Source: Candidatus Kapaibacterium sp.
Lineage (GTDB): Bacteria; Bacteroidota; Ignavibacteria; Kapaibacteriales; UBA961
Assembly (NCBI GenBank): GCA_023253875.1
Contig: JALRFC010000107.1
Location: 1-6,471 of the forward strand
Reading direction: 5' to 3'
Length of the DNA stretch: 6,471 nt
Shown: one piece after another, positions 1-6,471 of the stretch
How positions within the stretch are numbered: position 1 is the stretch's first letter
Layout of the letters: every line of letters begins with the position of its first letter
The notes under the pieces: model-generated
The model's input: only the letters and a program-made list of their open reading frames with translations
The model's database searches: none
What the model was told of the DNA's origin: nothing
Made by a program: the position numbers and the translations under genes

Positions 1-3000
1 CCGCTTCTCGAAGGCGATTATGAAAGGGCAAAACAAACTGCTATTTGGTATAAAGAAGCTTTTGGTGAAGACTTTTATATCGAATTACAAAATCATGGTT
101 TGGAAGGTGATAAAATAGTGATGGAGCAAGCGCCGAAATTGGCTCGTGAAGTCGGCATTAAATTGATTTGCTCCAATGATTGCCATTATATCAAAAAAGA
201 AGATGCAGTTGCTCATAATGTTCTCCTGAATATCAAGGAAGTAAGTTCCGCGAATGCCGGTCAATTGGATATCTATAATCTGCGTTATGGCGTACCTGAG
301 ATGTATTTCAAAACCAAAGAAGAAATGGCAAAGATCTTTGCCGATTTCCCTGAGGCGATTGAGAATACAAATGAGGTTGCCGAGAAATGCAATGTGGATT
401 TGAAATCCGATATCAAGATGCCTGTTTTTCCCATTCCATCTGATTCCAAAGCTGAAACATTGGAAGAATATCTGGAAGAACTCACGATGGAAGGACTGGA
501 AAAACGCTATCCTGTGTTGAATGCCAATATCCTTGAGCGCGTGAAATTTGAATTGGATGTCATCAAATCCATGGGCTATGCCGGTTATTTTCTCATCGTA
601 CAAGATTTCATCAAAGCAGCAAGGGACAAACAAGTCAGAGTCGGTCCAGGGCGTGGCTCTGCAGCAGGAAGCATCGTTGCTTATGCTCTTGGAATCATCA
701 ATGTGGACCCACTCAAATATGATTTGCTCTTCGAGCGTTTCTTGAATCCTGATCGCGTTTCGATGCCTGATATAGACATTGACTTTGCCGATGATAAAAG
801 AGATGTTGTGATTGATTATGTACGTGAAAAATATGGTAATGATTCCGTTGCACAAATCATCACTTTTGGTACGCTATCCTCGAGAGCAGTATTGGCAGAT
901 GTTGGAAGAGTACTTGGAATCCCACTTGCGACGATACGTTCAATCACCGAAAAAATACCATCCGTGATGGGGAAGGTTACTCCGCTAAATGAAGCAATGG
1001 ATTTGCCGGAACTCAGATGGGTGAAAGAGTCAAATGATCCTAAGCTCAAGGAATTGATTGACTATGCTTCCACATTGGAAGGACTCGCAAGAAATTCCTC
1101 TACGCATGCTGCCGGTGTCGTGATTGCCCCTGGAAATATCAATGATTATGTTCCGTTGTATAAAACATCGGACTCCGTCATGGCAACGCAATATACCATG
1201 AAGGATCTTGAAGATGCAGGTCTTCTTAAGATGGATTTTCTTGGTTTGAAGACGCTCTCAATCATTGAGAATACGCTTGCACAAATCAAGAAAAATCATG
1301 GCATTGAGATAGACACCGAAGCACTTGACTTACATGATAACGCTACATTTGATCTCATCGGAAAAGGTAAGACTCTTGCAATATTTCAGTTTGAATCCGA
1401 GCAAATGCAGGAATCACTGAAGAAACTCAAGCCAAGCGATCTTGAAGATTTGATTGCGATGAATGCTTTATATCGGCCGGGTCCGATGGATAATATTCCT
1501 GAATTTATTGATCGAAAACAGGGAAAAAAAAGCATTGAATATTTGCATCCGATCATGGAAGCCGCATTGCATAAAACCTATGGGGTGATTGTCTATCAAG
1601 AACAGGTTATGCAACTCGTGGGAGATATTGCCGGGTTTACGCTTGCTCAAGCAGATATCATGCGTCGTGCGATGGGGAAGAAAGATGAAAAACTCATGCT
1701 CGAGCAAAAAGCATTATTTGTTGATGGAGCATTAAAGAATCCCGTATTCATTCAAGGGTGCATCAGCAAAGTTGCCGAGCCCCAGGCATTGGCCGAAGAA
1801 ATATTCGATCTCATATTGAAATTCGCTTCTTATGGCTTCAATAAATCACATTCTTGTGCTTATGCATATTTGGCTTATCAAACCGCATGGTTGAAAACAC
1901 ATTATACCGCAGAGTTTTTGGCGGCAAACATGACGGCTGAATTACATAATCAAGATAAAATTGTACAATTGATTGATGAAGCAAGATCATTCGGCATCAC
2001 CGTCATGCCACCCGATGTGAATAGATCATTTGCAATTTTCACCGCATCGGATTCCAAAACTGTTGAATTCGGTCTCGCAGGTATTAAAAATGTCGGTATT
2101 CCCGCTGTTGATGCAATTGTTGAGGCACGCTCAAATGGACAATTCACATCGCTTTTTGATTTTGTGAAACGAGTGAATCTCAAACTGATTAATCGCAGAA
2201 CACTTGAGCCACTCATATGTTCTGGCGCATTTGATTCTATGCAGCATGGACATCGAGCACAATTATTTGCTTCCATTGATTCTTCATTGGAGTTTGCAAA
2301 AAGAGTGCAAGAAGACATGAAGTCAGATACCGAAAATTTATTCGGTGGAACATCTGAAGGTGCAATAGCAGAACCCAAACTTCCCAATCTGAAAGCATGG
2401 AATGAAGGCTTTAGACTTCAAAAAGAACGCGAAGTTCTGAATTTCTATCTCAGTGGTCATCCACTCAATCAATATAAAGCACATGCTTTATCATTCGCCA
2501 CATTGCAACTCAATAGAACCGATAGTCCACTCATCGGAAAACATGTACGATGTGCGGGAATCATCACCGGAATTGTCACCAAACTTGATAAGCGTGAACA
2601 GACGATGGCAATAGTCACTATTGAAGATTTCAATGGTAAAGCAAATATTCTCTTTTGGAGCGATGCATATAGTCGCTATCAACATTTCCTACAACTTGAA
2701 CAGATTATTCTTGTTAGAGGAAAAAGTGAACTCAATGGTGAGCAATTGAAGATCATAGCCGATGATGCCATGCCAATTGAAGAAGCCCCAACAAAATTTG
2801 GCAAGGGATATATCATCACAATGGAAGATAATGCTTCAGTTATTGACAAGATTAAACAACTCGATGCACTTATGACAAATGGTGGAATGAGTTCATTGCT
2901 CTTCCGATTGATGGATTCCTCCGGTGAACTTAAAACACAATATGTGGCAACCAATCAACCAATTGCCTGCAATCATGAAATCAGTGAACAAATCATGAGC

Positions 3001-3039
3001 ATATTCGGTCGAGCAAATCTTCGTTTTCTCATGGACTAA
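1..3039 (+). CDS. dnaE: DNA polymerase III subunit alpha (DnaE), 5'-truncated by window edge
   Basis: Replicative DNA polymerase catalytic subunit, acting in the cytoplasmic replisome. The frame is open from base 1, so the gene starts outside the window; 1012 codons are visible. By alignment from memory with E. coli DnaE, about 140 N-terminal residues (most of the PHP domain) are missing. Visible codon by codon: the end of the PHP domain with an NDCHY motif (59-63); GPGRGS (215-220) at the start of the palm; PDIDIDF with catalytic Asp257 and Asp259; the third catalytic Asp412 in KMDFLG; YRPGPM (491-496); YQEQVMQ (532-538); YGFNKSHS (611-618); a helix-hairpin-helix GIKNVG (694-699); a weak clamp-binding motif TENLF (777-781); and an OB fold at about 848-925. 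The distance from the first catalytic Asp to the end (about 755 residues) matches E. coli, so the C-terminus is complete. An internal TTG at 100 is not the start. hflX follows 6 bases after the TAA stop. The spacing of catalytic residues and the dnaE1-like layout argue against PolC or DnaE2. Confidence 0.98.
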   Translation, partial: PLLEGDYERAKQTAIWYKEAFGEDFYIELQNHGLEGDKIVMEQAPKLAREVGIKLICSNDCHYIKKEDAVAHNVLLNIKEVSSANAGQLDIYNLRYGVPEMYFKTKEEMAKIFADFPEAIENTNEVAEKCNVDLKSDIKMPVFPIPSDSKAETLEEYLEELTMEGLEKRYPVLNANILERVKFELDVIKSMGYAGYFLIVQDFIKAARDKQVRVGPGRGSAAGSIVAYALGIINVDPLKYDLLFERFLNPDRVSMPDIDIDFADDKRDVVIDYVREKYGNDSVAQIITFGTLSSRAVLADVGRVLGIPLATIRSITEKIPSVMGKVTPLNEAMDLPELRWVKESNDPKLKELIDYASTLEGLARNSSTHAAGVVIAPGNINDYVPLYKTSDSVMATQYTMKDLEDAGLLKMDFLGLKTLSIIENTLAQIKKNHGIEIDTEALDLHDNATFDLIGKGKTLAIFQFESEQMQESLKKLKPSDLEDLIAMNALYRPGPMDNIPEFIDRKQGKKSIEYLHPIMEAALHKTYGVIVYQEQVMQLVGDIAGFTLAQADIMRRAMGKKDEKLMLEQKALFVDGALKNPVFIQGCISKVAEPQALAEEIFDLILKFASYGFNKSHSCAYAYLAYQTAWLKTHYTAEFLAANMTAELHNQDKIVQLIDEARSFGITVMPPDVNRSFAIFTASDSKTVEFGLAGIKNVGIPAVDAIVEARSNGQFTSLFDFVKRVNLKLINRRTLEPLICSGAFDSMQHGHRAQLFASIDSSLEFAKRVQEDMKSDTENLFGGTSEGAIAEPKLPNLKAWNEGFRLQKEREVLNFYLSGHPLNQYKAHALSFATLQLNRTDSPLIGKHVRCAGIITGIVTKLDKREQTMAIVTIEDFNGKANILFWSDAYSRYQHFLQLEQIILVRGKSELNGEQLKIIADDAMPIEEAPTKFGKGYIITMEDNASVIDKIKQLDALMTNGGMSSLLFRLMDSSGELKTQYVATNQPIACNHEISEQIMSIFGRANLRFLMD

Positions 3040-3045
3040 ACAGTA

Positions 3046-4329
3046 ATGAAGCAATTACTCCCAACAGATACACCCATCGAAAGAGCCATCGTGGTTTCTG
3101 TCGTCAAGAAAGGTGGTGACAGAATTCAAGCCATGGATTATCTCGATGAATTGGCATTTCTTGCGGAAACAGCCGGTGCCGAAGTCATCGCAAAAGTGTA
3201 TCAAGAACGTGTCAGACCCGACAGAGCAACCATGATCGGAAAGGGAAAAGTTGCGGAAATCAAAGAAATGATTGAACAAGATGATATTCAATCTGTGATT
3301 TTTGATGATGATTTGACGCCCATGCAAGTCCGAAATCTTGAGAAAGAATGGAGCGTCAAAGTGCTTGATAGAAGCGGTGTGATTCTCGATATTTTTGCTT
3401 CACGAGCAAGATCAATGGAGGCAAAAACCCAAGTTGAATTGGCACAATTACAATACTTGATGCCAAGACTCACAAGAATGTGGACGCACCTTTCAAAACA
3501 ATTCGGGGGAATTGGAACTAAAGGCCCGGGGGAAACGCAAATTGAAACAGATCGCCGATTGATTCGCGATCGCATCACAAAGCTCAAAGAAAAACTGCGT
3601 GATATAGACATGCAGAGAAAACAGCAGAGAAAGGGTCGGGATCATATGCCCAGATTCGCATTGGTGGGATATACGAATGCGGGGAAATCCACACTCATGA
3701 ATATGATGACCGGTGCCGATACCTATGTTGAAGATAAATTATTTGCTACACTTGATACAACGGTCAGACAATGTACTTTGCCGAATGGACAATTGATGTT
3801 GCTTTCCGATACTGTCGGATTCATTCGCAAATTGCCGGCTCATCTCGTGGCTTCATTTCGCAGCACGCTTGCAGAAGCTGCCGAAGCGGATGCACTCATA
3901 CACTTGGTTGATTGTACGCATCCTGCATTCAAAGAGCATATTCAAGTGGTGCAGGAAACCCTGAAATCACTTGACATTGAAGACAAAACAGTAGTGCTTG
4001 TCTTTAATAAAATCGATCAATTGGAAGATCCATCAATCATTAGAGATTTGCAAATAGAATTTCCTGGTAGTATTGGCATCTCAGCCGTGAAAGGACTGAA
4101 TATTATCACTTTGCTTGAAAGACTGCAAGAGATAGCATTACTGCAAAGTTCGATTCTGAAATTTCACTTGCCTTATGATGCCATGAATATTTTGCCAAAA
4201 ATATATGCTGCCGGTGAGATAGTCGAAAGGGAAGACATGGATGAAGGGATTCGCATTTCAGTGAATGTGTCTGCCGAAAGGAAGGATGCATTATTGCGCT
4301 TTACTGAACAATTTCTGATTAATGAGTAA
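3046..4329 (+). CDS. hflX: GTPase HflX, ribosome-splitting/rescue factor
   Basis: Complete 427-residue HflX, a normal length for the family. HflX is a translational GTPase that binds the 50S subunit and splits stalled or stress-inactivated 70S ribosomes. Seen in the protein: the N-terminal HflX domain (about 10-120, with YLDELAFLAETAGAE); the family linker GGIGTKGPGETQIETDRR (154-171), which continues into a charged, probably coiled helix to about 200; then the G domain. G1 is GYTNAGKST (208-216), G2 lies in LFATLDTTVR (232-241), G3 is DTVGF (255-259), G4 is NKID (321-324) and G5 is SAVKG (346-350). A short C-terminal domain follows. All nucleotide-binding motifs are intact. The ATG at 3046 is chosen because it lies 6 bases after the dnaE stop and the protein begins as relatives do (xxTPIERAIVV). 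No clear Shine-Dalgarno precedes it, so coupling to dnaE translation is likely. The TAA stop is part of the terminator hairpin and abuts the stop of the opposing mnmM. Confidence 0.97.
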   Translation: MKQLLPTDTPIERAIVVSVVKKGGDRIQAMDYLDELAFLAETAGAEVIAKVYQERVRPDRATMIGKGKVAEIKEMIEQDDIQSVIFDDDLTPMQVRNLEKEWSVKVLDRSGVILDIFASRARSMEAKTQVELAQLQYLMPRLTRMWTHLSKQFGGIGTKGPGETQIETDRRLIRDRITKLKEKLRDIDMQRKQQRKGRDHMPRFALVGYTNAGKSTLMNMMTGADTYVEDKLFATLDTTVRQCTLPNGQLMLLSDTVGFIRKLPAHLVASFRSTLAEAAEADALIHLVDCTHPAFKEHIQVVQETLKSLDIEDKTVVLVFNKIDQLEDPSIIRDLQIEFPGSIGISAVKGLNIITLLERLQEIALLQSSILKFHLPYDAMNILPKIYAAGEIVEREDMDEGIRISVNVSAERKDALLRFTEQFLINE

Positions 4330-4343
4330 TCAGCGTTTTTTTT
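4315..4343 (+). terminator. Rho-independent terminator for dnaE-hflX, inside coding ends
   Basis: A perfect 7-bp inverted repeat CTGATTA (4315-4321) / TAATCAG (4327-4333) encloses a 5-base loop ATGAG. It is followed by CG and a run of eight T (4336-4343). Read on the plus strand this is an intrinsic terminator at the end of hflX. The stem has only two G:C pairs, so it may be inefficient. The 3' arm contains the hflX TAA and the complement of the mnmM TGA, and the T run is the complement of mnmM Lys codons. Read on the minus strand the same hairpin is followed by AAATTGTTC rather than a T run, so it is unlikely to stop mnmM transcripts efficiently by itself. The call rests on pattern only; no folding energy was calculated. 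Confidence 0.7.
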
Positions 4344-4902
4344 CAGCGAAATACACTATGGGAGCTGAAGCACTTTGATTGATAGGCTCAGTGCGAGTCA
4401 CATGCCATTCATTTGTGGGGAGTTTTCGCATCCAGTCTTCAACAGCCAGCGCTTCTTCAAGACCATGCTCATGACCACGATAAGCAATCATGGAAATCGC
4501 CCCGCGATACTGTAATAAAGTCAAACATGCATCTAATGCTTTGATGGTGGATTGTGTATTCGTGATAATGGATCTGTCTGATGATCCGGGTAAATACCCC
4601 AGATTGAAACAGATACAACTCACTCTTTGAATGAAAGGTTGAAGCACGATTTCCATTTCCGAATGATCGTTAACCATGCAATTCACATGTTGTATATCAT
4701 GTTCAAGCAATAGATTCTTTGTTGATTGTATCGCCCCTTCTTGTTTGTCAATTGCAATCACAACGCCTTCTTTCCCAACAGATTCAGCCATGAACAATGT
4801 ATCATGTCCATTTCCCGCCGTGGCATCAATCACGATATCACCAGTACAAATTGAATCAGACATGAAGAGATGTGAAATGTTGACAGCTGATTTCATTGTC
4901 AT
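4330..4902 (-). CDS. mnmM: SAM-dependent tRNA methyltransferase, MnmM/YtqB family
   Basis: A complete 190-residue Rossmann-fold methyltransferase of the family long annotated as 'putative rRNA methylase' (YtqB). Members in Bacillus and Staphylococcus were later shown to methylate nm5s2U34 of tRNA to mnm5s2U34, and were named MnmM. Seen here: the SAM-binding motif I DATAGNGHDT (26-35), an acidic residue Asp52 at the end of strand 2 (AIDKQ) expected to contact the SAM ribose, the family signature FNLGYLPG (99-106), YRGHEHG (131-137) and INQSASAP (174-181). Length and motif order match YtqB. The start ATG at 4902 is favoured because it forms an ATGA overlap with the cinA stop; a second in-frame ATG is two codons later. 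It is the last gene of the minus-strand operon and its stop touches the hflX stop. The specific substrate is inferred from the family; activity in this lineage is not shown by the sequence. Confidence 0.9.
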   Translation of the reverse strand: MTMKSAVNISHLFMSDSICTGDIVIDATAGNGHDTLFMAESVGKEGVVIAIDKQEGAIQSTKNLLLEHDIQHVNCMVNDHSEMEIVLQPFIQRVSCICFNLGYLPGSSDRSIITNTQSTIKALDACLTLLQYRGAISMIAYRGHEHGLEEALAVEDWMRKLPTNEWHVTRTEPINQSASAPIVYFAEKKR

Positions 4903-6152
4903 TTCCGAGAAATGAGTGCATCATGGAGCATTGCAATTGATTGCATCACAGATCGCTCGCGATTGATGGATCTATCTCCACCGAAATTAAAACGTTTCGA
5001 CACAATGTCATGCTCACTTGCGAGTGCGATCCAGACAGTACCAACAGGTTTTTCTTCTGTTCCACCCTCGGGTCCGGCAATGCCTGTGATGGAGAGACAA
5101 TATGATGTATTCAAGACCTTTCGTCCACCAATTGCCATTTCTTCTGCTACTTCCTTACTGACCGCTCCAAATTGTTCAAGTGTTTTAGGTGATACATGAG
5201 CTAATTGTATCTTCAATGCATTCGAATATGTTTGTAATCCACCCAAGAAGTAAGTAGAAGATCCGGATTGTTTGGTGAATTCCGCACCCAGCATCCCACC
5301 GGTACATGATTCCACAACACCAATTGTACATTGCTTTTGAATTAGTATATCAGTTGTGACGGAAAGTAAAGTTGCATTGCCATATCCATAGATATATGTA
5401 CCTACTTTGGAATGCAGAATAGTTTGCAATTCACCTAATCTGTTTTTTGCATGATCGGGATGAGAGCTGAGAATTCCCAATCGTAATCTCACACCTTGAT
5501 ATGAAGGAAGAAATGCAAGTGATTCATCAGTTTGAAGAAAATCTTCAGGAGCACCGATCAAATCAGCAAGTGCTGATTCGGGGATTCCTTTTGTAAGTAT
5601 TGTGTGATAATATGGGATTTTTCCATCCTCTTGTTCTATATTCTTTCTGAGATATGGAAGTACATGATCTTGCATAATGCCTTTCATCTCTGAAGGAACA
5701 CCCGGAAGTGAAACATAGATTGTATCATCAACATGAAAAAGCATTCCGGGTGCCGTACCTCTTGGATTTTCCAATACAGTACATGTTGAGGGAACTAAGG
5801 CCTGATCCATATTTCTTTGATTAAGCGGTAAGCCACGAAGTCTTGCTCTGGCTTTGAGTGACTGTAAGGTCTGCTCATGAAGGATCAATGTATCATTGAA
5901 ATAAGCAATGAGTGTCTCTTTCGTTTTGTCATCATGCGTTGGGCCTAAACCACCGGACATGAGAATGCAATCACATTCCTTAGAAAGTATATTCAATTCA
6001 TAAAGTAATTCTTCAATGCCATCTTGTATCGTAACATGTCTATACACGATACCGCCAATCTCCGTGCAAGCTTGTGCCATCCAAGCCGCATTGGTATTGA
6101 TGATTTGACCAATACACAATTCGTCGCCTATGGTGAGAATGGCAATTTTCAT
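4899..6152 (-). CDS. cinA: CinA family protein: CinA N-terminal (COG1058) domain plus nicotinamide-nucleotide amidohydrolase domain
   Basis: A complete two-domain CinA of 417 residues, the usual length. The N-terminal molybdopterin-binding-like COG1058 domain shows GDELCIGQIINTN (9-21), SGGLGPTHDDKTKE (66-79), NPRGTAPG (129-136) and LPGVPSEM (149-156). In characterised relatives this domain hydrolyses ADP-ribose. After a middle segment containing LPSYQGVRLRL (215-225), the C-terminal PncC-type domain shows ESCTGG (281-286), TGIAGPEGG (356-364), EKPVG (367-371) and GDR (392-394). This domain deamidates nicotinamide mononucleotide to nicotinic acid mononucleotide, feeding NAD salvage. All the signature motifs are intact, so both activities are plausible. 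The name comes from competence-induced genes in Gram-positive bacteria, but no competence gene is seen here. The ATG at 6152 overlaps the TGA of the upstream glycosyltransferase gene by 4 bases, and the stop overlaps the mnmM start in the same way. No Shine-Dalgarno is seen upstream of the start. Confidence 0.97.
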   Translation of the reverse strand: MKIAILTIGDELCIGQIINTNAAWMAQACTEIGGIVYRHVTIQDGIEELLYELNILSKECDCILMSGGLGPTHDDKTKETLIAYFNDTLILHEQTLQSLKARARLRGLPLNQRNMDQALVPSTCTVLENPRGTAPGMLFHVDDTIYVSLPGVPSEMKGIMQDHVLPYLRKNIEQEDGKIPYYHTILTKGIPESALADLIGAPEDFLQTDESLAFLPSYQGVRLRLGILSSHPDHAKNRLGELQTILHSKVGTYIYGYGNATLLSVTTDILIQKQCTIGVVESCTGGMLGAEFTKQSGSSTYFLGGLQTYSNALKIQLAHVSPKTLEQFGAVSKEVAEEMAIGGRKVLNTSYCLSITGIAGPEGGTEEKPVGTVWIALASEHDIVSKRFNFGGDRSINRERSVMQSIAMLHDALISRK

Positions 6153-6471
6153 GATAGTGTATTTCTATATTGTGAAGAAATTCTTGAAAAATACAAACCG
6201 GCGGACATTGCATTCATGTATACTTTTCCACGAAATCTTTTGCTGATGATGGCCAATGGAGCAGAAATCAATGTCATGATTGTATGATAGAATCCCATGA
6301 TGAACATAATCAGTGGAATTGATGCATCGGGTGTATTTTTTTTGATGAATCGTATTTTGGAATCAATGAGCATTTCAAGTGAACGAAAAGAAGGAGCATT
6401 ACCTCCATACGTTGCCCCACGAACATGCATGATAGTGGATGTTGGAACAAATAATACACCTTTTCCGGATG
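6149..6471 (-). CDS. Glycosyltransferase family 2, C-terminal end only (cut by window edge)
   Basis: The frame is open to the right edge of the window; 106 residues and the stop are visible, and the 5' part lies outside. The segment reads KGVLFVPTSTIMHVRGATYGG followed by SFRSLEMLIDSKIRFIKKN. This is the pattern at the end of rhamnosyltransferase/WcaE-like GT-A glycosyltransferases: a beta strand ending in 'P.a.v.H..G.s', then an Arg- and Ser-containing 'S..rFi.K' helix that leads to the membrane. A strongly hydrophobic stretch encoded at about 6245-6319 (from IPLIMFIMGFYHT to SAPLAII) looks like a membrane helix or re-entrant anchor, and the basic KRFRGK after it suits a cytoplasmic flank. 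The likely role is sugar transfer from a nucleotide sugar to a lipid-linked or surface glycan. The catalytic DxD region is off the window, so donor and acceptor cannot be given. The stop overlaps the cinA start by 4 bases (ATGA). The ATG at 6430 is internal, not the true start. Confidence 0.8.
   Translation of the reverse strand, partial: SGKGVLFVPTSTIMHVRGATYGGNAPSFRSLEMLIDSKIRFIKKNTPDASIPLIMFIMGFYHTIMTLISAPLAIISKRFRGKVYMNAMSAGLYFSRISSQYRNTLS

Noticed and set aside
100..102. TTG at 100 as the start of dnaE
   Set aside because: The frame is open back to base 1 and the residues upstream of it (FYIELQNHG) match the DnaE PHP domain, so this is an internal codon.
85..855. Long open frame on the minus strand (256 codons) opposite dnaE
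   Set aside because: It lies antisense to a strongly conserved DnaE region with intact catalytic motifs, has no recognisable domain, and its Phe/Ile/His-rich composition is typical of a shadow frame.
1950..2387. Minus-strand open frame (145 codons) opposite dnaE
   Set aside because: Antisense shadow of the helix-hairpin-helix and linker region of DnaE; no domain, no start signal.
3566..3573. GCGATCGC palindrome (HIP1-like octamer)
   Set aside because: I noticed only this copy, and it encodes the conserved RDR of the HflX linker; not evidence of a repeat family.
4330..4348. Direct repeat TCAGCG flanking the T run (4330-4335 and 4343-4348)
   Set aside because: Only six bases each and inside the coding end of mnmM; better explained by chance and by the terminator than as a target-site duplication.
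4912..5199. Plus-strand open frame within cinA
   Set aside because: Antisense to the conserved C-terminal CinA domain; its Ser/Pro-rich translation matches nothing.
1..6471. Search for an intein, insertion sequence, toxin-antitoxin, defence or CRISPR element
   Set aside because: Every base belongs to one of five collinear housekeeping-type genes; DnaE spacing between catalytic residues matches E. coli to within a residue or so, leaving no room for an intein there.

Overview
The window is a stretch of ordinary bacterial chromosome with no visible non-coding space. It holds two operon ends that meet tail to tail. I found no mobile element, CRISPR array, RNA gene, phage gene or recognisable novel system. 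The organism looks like a member of the Bacteroidota/Chlorobiota (FCB) side of the bacteria. This rests on moderate AT content by eye, on sequence style in HflX (the MWTHL, KGPGET and LLSDTVGFIRKLP stretches) and DnaE, and on the lack of a clear Shine-Dalgarno sequence at the three visible gene starts. The placement is inference; a firm assignment would need a tree of the DnaE or HflX protein.

Plus strand, 1-4329: the 3' part of dnaE (replicative DNA polymerase III alpha subunit, cut by the left window edge) is followed after 6 bases by a complete hflX (ribosome-associated GTPase). The pair ends in an intrinsic terminator at 4315-4343. This terminator is built from the last codons of hflX and the last codons of the opposing gene.

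Minus strand, 6471-4330: the order of transcription is the C-terminal end of a family 2 glycosyltransferase (cut by the right window edge), then cinA (two-domain CinA protein, complete), then mnmM/ytqB (SAM-dependent tRNA wobble-uridine methyltransferase, complete). Both junctions are 4-base ATGA stop/start overlaps, so the three genes are almost certainly one translationally coupled transcript. The hflX and mnmM stop codons touch (4327-4329 and 4330-4332) with no spacer.

Functionally these are core or near-core genes: replication (DnaE), ribosome splitting or rescue (HflX), tRNA modification (MnmM), pyridine-nucleotide repair or salvage (CinA) and surface glycan synthesis (glycosyltransferase). 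The neighbouring genes do not form an obvious single pathway. Both operons start outside the window, so no promoter is visible.
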